Assembly (NCBI GenBank): GCA_021292105.1
Contig: CM037873.1
Location: 10,145,489 to 10,209,488, forward strand
DNA length: 64,000 nt
Direction: 5' to 3'
From: Anadara kagoshimensis
Lineage: Eukaryota > Mollusca > Bivalvia > Arcoida > Arcidae
The notes under the pieces are model-generated. The model was not told the origin of the DNA and did no database searches. It saw only the letters and a list, made by a program, of their open reading frames with translations. This document shows, piece after piece, positions 58,932 to 64,000 of this stretch. Position 1 is the first letter of the stretch. Every line of letters begins with the position of its first letter. The position numbers and the translations under genes were made by a program.

Positions 58932-61900
58932 ATGGCTTTAAGAATTTAATCTTTGAACTGCCAAGGTCTAGGGGATAATTTCAAGAGAAAAGACGTTATT
59001 CAATATTTGGCAACACTTGACTACAATATATATTGCTTACAGGACATGCATTTTACTTCTGAAAATCAAGCATCTGTTGAAAGGGAATGGGGGTTCTCTT
59101 GTATTTTCAATTCCTATAGGTCAAATGCTAGGGGAGTGGCTGTATTTTTCAAAAATAATTTTGAATTTAAGCTACTTAAATCAAATTGTGACAATGATAA
59201 TCTAATTTTACTCGAACTTTTGGTTGATGAAAGGAAAATAACACTCGTTAACCTCTATGGACCAAATAAAGATACTCCTGCCTTTTATCAAATAGTTTTT
59301 GATAAAATTGCTGAATTCGAAAATACCAACTTTATAATCTGTGGCGATTTCAATCTTTGCTTGAATCCCGACCTAGATTCATTTAATTACATCAATATTA
59401 ACAATCCAAATGCAAGACAGCTTGTGCTAGATTTCATTCAAGAAAATAATTGTATAGATGCTTTTTGAGAAAATAACCCAGATTTAAAACGTTATACTTG
59501 GAGGAAGAAAAATCCAGTGAAACAAGCTAGATTAGATATGTTTATTTTAAGTGAAACTTATTCAACTAACAATTATACAACATTTATAAAACCTGGATAT
59601 CGAACGGATCATTCTATAGTACAACTGCAAATAACATTTAATGACGACAAAAAGGGAAAGGGGCTGTGGAAATTTAATAACTCCCTGTTACATGATAAAC
59701 AATACATAGAAACAATTCAAATTCTTATCTCAGAAATAAAAAGACAATATGCACTTCCAGTTTATAATATAGACAATATTATTAATATTTCAAACGAATC
59801 TATAGCTTTTTTGATTAATGATCAATTATTCTTAGAAACTTTATTAATGGAAATAAGGGGCAAAACCATCTCATATGCTAGTTTTAAAAAAAAAGCAAAA
59901 TGAAAAAACGGAAACAATTTTGATAAGTGAAATAAAACAACTCGAAGATCAATTAAATGATAATAATTTCAACAAGTTAGAGGAAAAAAAGGAAGTGTTA
60001 CAAAATCTTAGAAAAGACAAAATTAAAAGTTCTTTGGTTAGATCGAGGGTTAAATGGATAACGGAGGGGGAAAAACCAACAAAGTATTTTTGCAGTCTAG
60101 AAACTAAAAATTTTCAAAATAAAATAATACCTAGAATAGAGAAAGAAAATGGAAACATTATAACAGATCAAAAAGACATATTACATGAAATAGAACATTT
60201 TTATAAAAACCTTTATTCGGAAAACTCAAACATAATAGACGTAGATTTAAATAATTATCGTGTAATTTTAAAAAATTGAACAAAGTTGAATCTGATCATT
60301 TGGAAGGGGTTATAAGTAATAGGGAAGCTTTTGAAACGTTGAAAAAAATGAAAAATGACAAAAGTCCTTGGTCAGATGGGTTTACTGTAGAATTCTTTAA
60401 AATGTTTTGGAAAGATATTGGGGATTTTGTAGTAAGGTCTCTAAATTATGGTTATGAAAATGGGAAACTCTCAGTAACTCAGCGGGAAGGGATAATAACT
60501 TGTATACCAAAAGAGGGAAAACCAAAACATCTTTTAAAAAATTGGAGGCCAATTACACTCTTAAATACAGTTTATAAAATAGGGTCTGGAGTAATAGCAA
60601 ATAGAATAAAACCGTTATTGGAAAACATTATTGGCATAAAACAAACTGGTTTCATTTCTGGGAGGTATATTGGGGAAAACACAAGGCTTATATATGATAT
60701 AATGCAATATACGGAAGATAAAAATATTCCCGGTCAACTCCTATTAGTAGATTTCGAAAAAGCTTTTGATTCAATAAGTTGGTCATTTTTACATAAAGTC
60801 TTAAACCTATTTAATTTTGGTTCGTCTATACATAAATGGATTAACACATTTTATAAAGACATAAAGTCTGCAGTAACGCAGGGTGGACATTTAACTTCCT
60901 TTTTTGACATAAAAAGAGGTTGTAGGCAAGAGGACCCATTATCACCTTATCTTTTTCTATTATGCGTTGAAATTCTAGCAATAAAAATTCGAAACAACAA
61001 AACTATAAAGGGAATTAAAACTAATAATAAAGAAGTTAAAATATCGTTATTTGCTGATGACACAAGTCTTATTCTTGATGGCTCAGAACAATCTCTAAAA
61101 CAAGCGCTTAACGAATTAAATCTTTTTGCGAAAATTTCGGGTCTTAAAATTAATTTAGAAAAAACACAGATAATTTGGATAGGTAGTAAGATATATAGTG
61201 ATGTTAAATTATGTAGAGAATTTAATCTGCATTGGGGGGATACTAGGTTCACGTTACTTGGGATGATATTTGATGTTGACTTGCAAAAAATGCCTCATAT
61301 AAACTTTGTTAAAAAAGTGAATAATATCAAATCACAGATAAATTTTTGGAAAAAACAAAACTTACACCTATTGGGAAAATCACAATTATTAAAACTCTGC
61401 TCATTGCTCAGTTAAATCACCTATTTATTTCATTGCCAAATCCAAGCCAAAACTTTATTAATGAACTAAATACAATTTTTTATAACTTTATTTGGAATGG
61501 GGTTACTCATAGAATAAAAAAAGATGTTATTGTAAAAGAATATGAAGAAGGTGGTTTAAAAATGATCGATTTGATCCCATATATAAATGCTTTAAAAACA
61601 ACTTGGATTAAAAAAATATTGCATACAAAGGGTACCTGGTGTAATATCTTAGAATGTTACATAGATACATGGAGATTTTTTAGCGTAGGAAATGAATTTA
61701 TCGTAAAGAACATGAAATACTTTAAAAATGACTTCTGGACAGATGTGTTTAAGGCTTGGATACTATTGACAAACAATATTAAAAAACTAAGAATATTCAA
61801 AAACGCAGCTGAAAAATTATCGTTGGTATAATAGTGATATTATTATAGGAAATAGTTGTATTTACATTAAGAAATTATACGAAAAAGGGGTAATATTTAT

Positions 61901-62675
61901 CAATGATCTACTTGATACTGATGGGCAATTTTTAAGCTTGCAAGATTTTATTCGGAAATATAACTACAACATACATTATCTTCACTATACTGGAATAATT
62001 GAATCGGTAAAACATATGCTGAGAAAAAACAATGAGTATTGTCTGTCTAAATCTGAAACTCCTTTCATTCCTAACATTCTTAAGATACTATTGAAAAATG
62101 AAAAAGGCTCGAGGGACATGTATAAAATCTTGAAGCAAAATATTATCTTACCTACTTCACGGCAAAAATGGCAAAGCATTTTTGATAATTTAACTGAAAA
62201 TGATTGGAAACAAATATACAAAATAATTCACCTGACTACTATAAATTCTAAAATACAATGGTTCCAATACAGAATAATCCATAATATAATTGCTACAAAC
62301 TCGTTTTTGTTTAAAATAGGTATTAAAACAGAGGTTCTGTGTAGTTTTTATAAACAGGAAAGTGAAACAGTTATTCATCTCTTTTGGGAATGCGACATAG
62401 TACAACAATTTTTAGAAGACTTAGAAAACTATTTTTTATCGAATGGCATTTTGTTAGATCTAACAAAAATGAGTTTAATTTTTGGATATTTCAGATCGTT
62501 TAATAGAGTTAAAAATTTTATCCTTATGCATGTAAAATATTACATTTATAAAACCCGGTGTACTGGTAAAAAACTGTCTCTTGAAAAGTTTAAATATATT
62601 TTAAAAGATGTATATTACATCGAAAAAGAAATAGCAATAGGCAAAAATAAGTTAGAAAATTTTCAAAGAGAATAG
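58932..62675 (+). pseudogene. LINE ORF2: AP endonuclease-reverse transcriptase, decayed
   Basis: The ATG at 58932 is followed by MALRI, then TAA, then LNCQGLGDNFKRKDVIQYL, the endonuclease start. Endonuclease motifs: CLQD.HF, VAVFFKNNF, NLYGPN, ICGDFNLCLNPDLD, and after a TGA at 59466-59468, ARLDMFILSE and TDHSIVQLQI. Frameshifts lie near 59890, 60270, 61390 and 61830. The RT domain (about 60350-61200) has KSPWSDGFTVEFFK, NWRPITLLNTVYKI, LVDFEKAFDSISW, GCRQEDPLSPYLF and the catalytic FADDTSLIL. The C-terminus keeps a CSFY.QESETVIHLFWEC motif, where the usual second Cys of this CCHC-like knuckle is Tyr. NWRPI and FADDT wording fits the L1/Tx1 group. Confidence 0.85.
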
Positions 62676-62733
62676 CAACACACCCACCGTATTGTTATAT
62701 AGAACAAAAAGAACAATCTTGTATCATAATGTG

Positions 62734-62735
<2 letters not shown>

Positions 62736-62797
<62 letters not shown>
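62736..62797. repeat. (CT)n run in the LINE 3' UTR
   Basis: About thirty CT units just after ORF2. Confidence 0.95.
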
Positions 62798-63399
62798 AAA
62801 AACTATTCAATATATATTATAATCAAAATATTTGTAATGTTGTATTATCGTCTTTTGTGTTATGTATATATTGAATATGAAATAAAGAAAATAAATATAA
62901 AAAAAAAAATGTCCGAGTCACCAAGTAAACACTTTGGAAATTACAAGTCCAGTTAGACACTCGAACTTTCACCAGAGAAGTGAGGTCGGGTGCGCCGGAA
63001 GGTTAAGCACCTCTTGTTTAGCTAGCTACTCCCGCCACGTGCGCAATCAAAATTTTGTTTAAGGAACATGGAACTATTGAACCTCAAATATATCCAGGAC
63101 AATCCCGGACACAGAGACATCAAACTTATGAACAATACTGTGATAAAGGCCATAAAACTTCTTGAGGTCTTGATAAGCCTAGGCTTGCATTATCCCTAAC
63201 TTAACAATTTTTTTACAAACAGCCTGATTCGTTGTACAAAGTCCCCATAGTAAGAAAAAGCTCTATCATAACGTATTTATTTCGAAACAAATACACCTTA
63301 AGCAAGAGAAGCAATTATATTGCTGCATAGAAAAGGAAAGTTGACAATAGAAAAATTGAAGTCATCACGTTTATTTTAAAGTTTCAAAAGTAGCCTTTA

Positions 63400-63850
63400 G
63401 TTTAAAGCTACATAGGCTATAGTGAAAGCAATAAACAACTGAGAAGAAGAAACAGAGAAAATATATATTAAAATAATTATAAAAACACACACGTCAATCC
63501 ATTTCAAATCACAACCCCAAAGCAAATAAAAAACTTTAAAGCCGGCAAACATGGATTGGTATGTTTTGGTATCGTTTTATTTAACACATAAACTTCCGCC
63601 GATGTTCATGAAAGGTAAACACCTCCTGTTTAGCTAGCTACACCCATCCATGTGAAATCAAAATTGAGAACAAAATAAAAACTGAAATGCAACGTCAAAT
63701 TTCCGTAGTATACTATCATACTTATCAACAATATTGCGATGTCGGCCATAAAACTTTGCAATATTTCTGGGTCATAATTTATTTGTAATTAGTTTTTTTT
63801 CATTGTTAAGAGTGAGTTACCGTGGGTTACAATGGAGCAAACTCTTCCAT
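63400..63850. repeat. Unit-2 homology resumes beyond the nested insertion
   Basis: AAGAAGAAACAGAGAAAATAT and the GCAAATAAAAAACTTTAAAG region match 27930-28020 upstream of gene B, including the adjoining minus-strand RT copy. The interval 57005-63400 is thus extra in unit 2. Confidence 0.65.
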
Positions 63851-63960
63851 TGCGTATAAATTATGAACAAATACACCATACGCGGGAGAAGCAGATGTAT
63901 GATGCTGCATAGAAAAGGATAGTTGACATGCCAATTGATGTCATGAAGTTTGCCAAAGAA
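63540..63960 (-). mobile_element. RT-element copy (counterpart of copy 11)
   Basis: Minus-strand tail with GGTGTAGCTAGCTAAACAGG and AGGTGTTTACCTTTCATG, then RT C-terminal codons (ATCGCAATATTGTTGATAAG) running toward the window end. The frame is broken. Confidence 0.6.
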
Positions 63961-64000
63961 CTTCAAAAGTAGCCTACAAATTTTAGAATATAAAGTGTCG

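Larger units (their letters stand above)
57149..62908 (+). mobile_element. LINE (L1/Tx1-like non-LTR retrotransposon), full insertion with 13-bp target duplication
   Basis: ATGTCCGAGTCAC occurs at 57136-57148 and again at 62909-62921, bounding the element exactly. Layout: about twelve 106-bp monomers (57149-58470), about 460 bp of leader, one ORF2 with AP-endonuclease, reverse transcriptase and C-terminal domain (58932-62675), then a short 3' UTR with a (CT)n run, AATAAA-like sequence and a terminal A run. No ORF1 is present. Stops and frameshifts make it inactive. Length 5.76 kb. Confidence 0.85.
57105..63395 (-). mobile_element. RT-element copy split by the LINE (copy 16)
   Basis: The tail begins at 57105-57148 (minus-strand GTGACTCGGACATGGATTCG) and continues after the LINE from 62922 (TTTCCAAAGTGTTTACTTGG, GAAAGTTCGAGTGTCTAACT, TAGCTAGCTAAACAAGAGG). 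It then runs into the RT end (TATTGTTCATAAGTTTGATG, AAGCCTAGGCTTATCAAGAC) and up to about 63395. Removing the LINE and one target duplication restores the continuous tail found in other copies. Confidence 0.75.

Noticed and set aside
58672-58941. 89-codon frame before LINE ORF2 as a possible ORF1
   Set aside because: It is a hydrophobic reading of a pyrimidine-rich leader, with no coiled coil, RRM or zinc knuckle expected of ORF1.

Overview
This is a eukaryotic, intron-rich, AT-rich window. It looks like an invertebrate genome, and a bivalve mollusc is most likely; that assignment is inference from the repeat landscape and from the large astacin-EGF-CUB-Sushi-MAM protein architecture. There are no operons. 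Every real gene is split into short exons with GT/AG borders, so most open frames longer than 60 codons are shadows.

The backbone of the window is one tandem duplication with a period of about 27-29 kb. Each unit holds two convergent paralogues of a secreted astacin-type zinc metalloprotease. Unit 1 has gene A (plus strand, 3' part only, exons from base 2 to 8664) facing gene B (minus strand, 27465 down to 11315). Unit 2 has a broken remnant of A (A', 33435-36331) facing gene C (minus strand, 56632 down to 39447). Gene C is intact: 16 exons can be joined in phase into 723 residues, with signal peptide, propeptide, astacin catalytic domain (HEFCHAIGMNH), EGF, CUB, Sushi and MAM. Gene B is the same gene carrying three lesions: loss of the acceptor of the catalytic exon, a 7-base deletion in the EGF exon, and a stop codon in the MAM exon. 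Two of the three could be bypassed by in-frame cryptic acceptors.

The rest is largely mobile DNA. The commonest element has a reverse-transcriptase-like frame (YIDD box) and a strongly conserved 3' tail; about seventeen pieces are scattered through introns and spacers. Some sit in only one duplicate, so they date after the duplication. Others are shared. Between B and A' lies a 1.7-kb element with about 400-bp inverted ends and three internal repeats of about 370 bp. Between A' and C lies a decayed gene that resembles Crypton/DUF3504-type tyrosine recombinases. Upstream of C a 5.76-kb LINE of apparent L1/Tx1 type has landed inside an older retroelement copy. It has an exact 13-bp target duplication and begins with about twelve 106-bp monomers. 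The LINE points away from gene C, and its monomer array starts about 0.5 kb from the C start codon.

Also present are a tRNA-derived SINE, a 160-bp foldback palindrome, a TIR MITE shared by both duplicates, two minisatellites that differ between duplicates, a micro-inversion, and several microsatellites. Exon borders are read from phase, splice dinucleotides and comparison of paralogues. Repeat borders are approximate unless a target duplication or empty site is stated.
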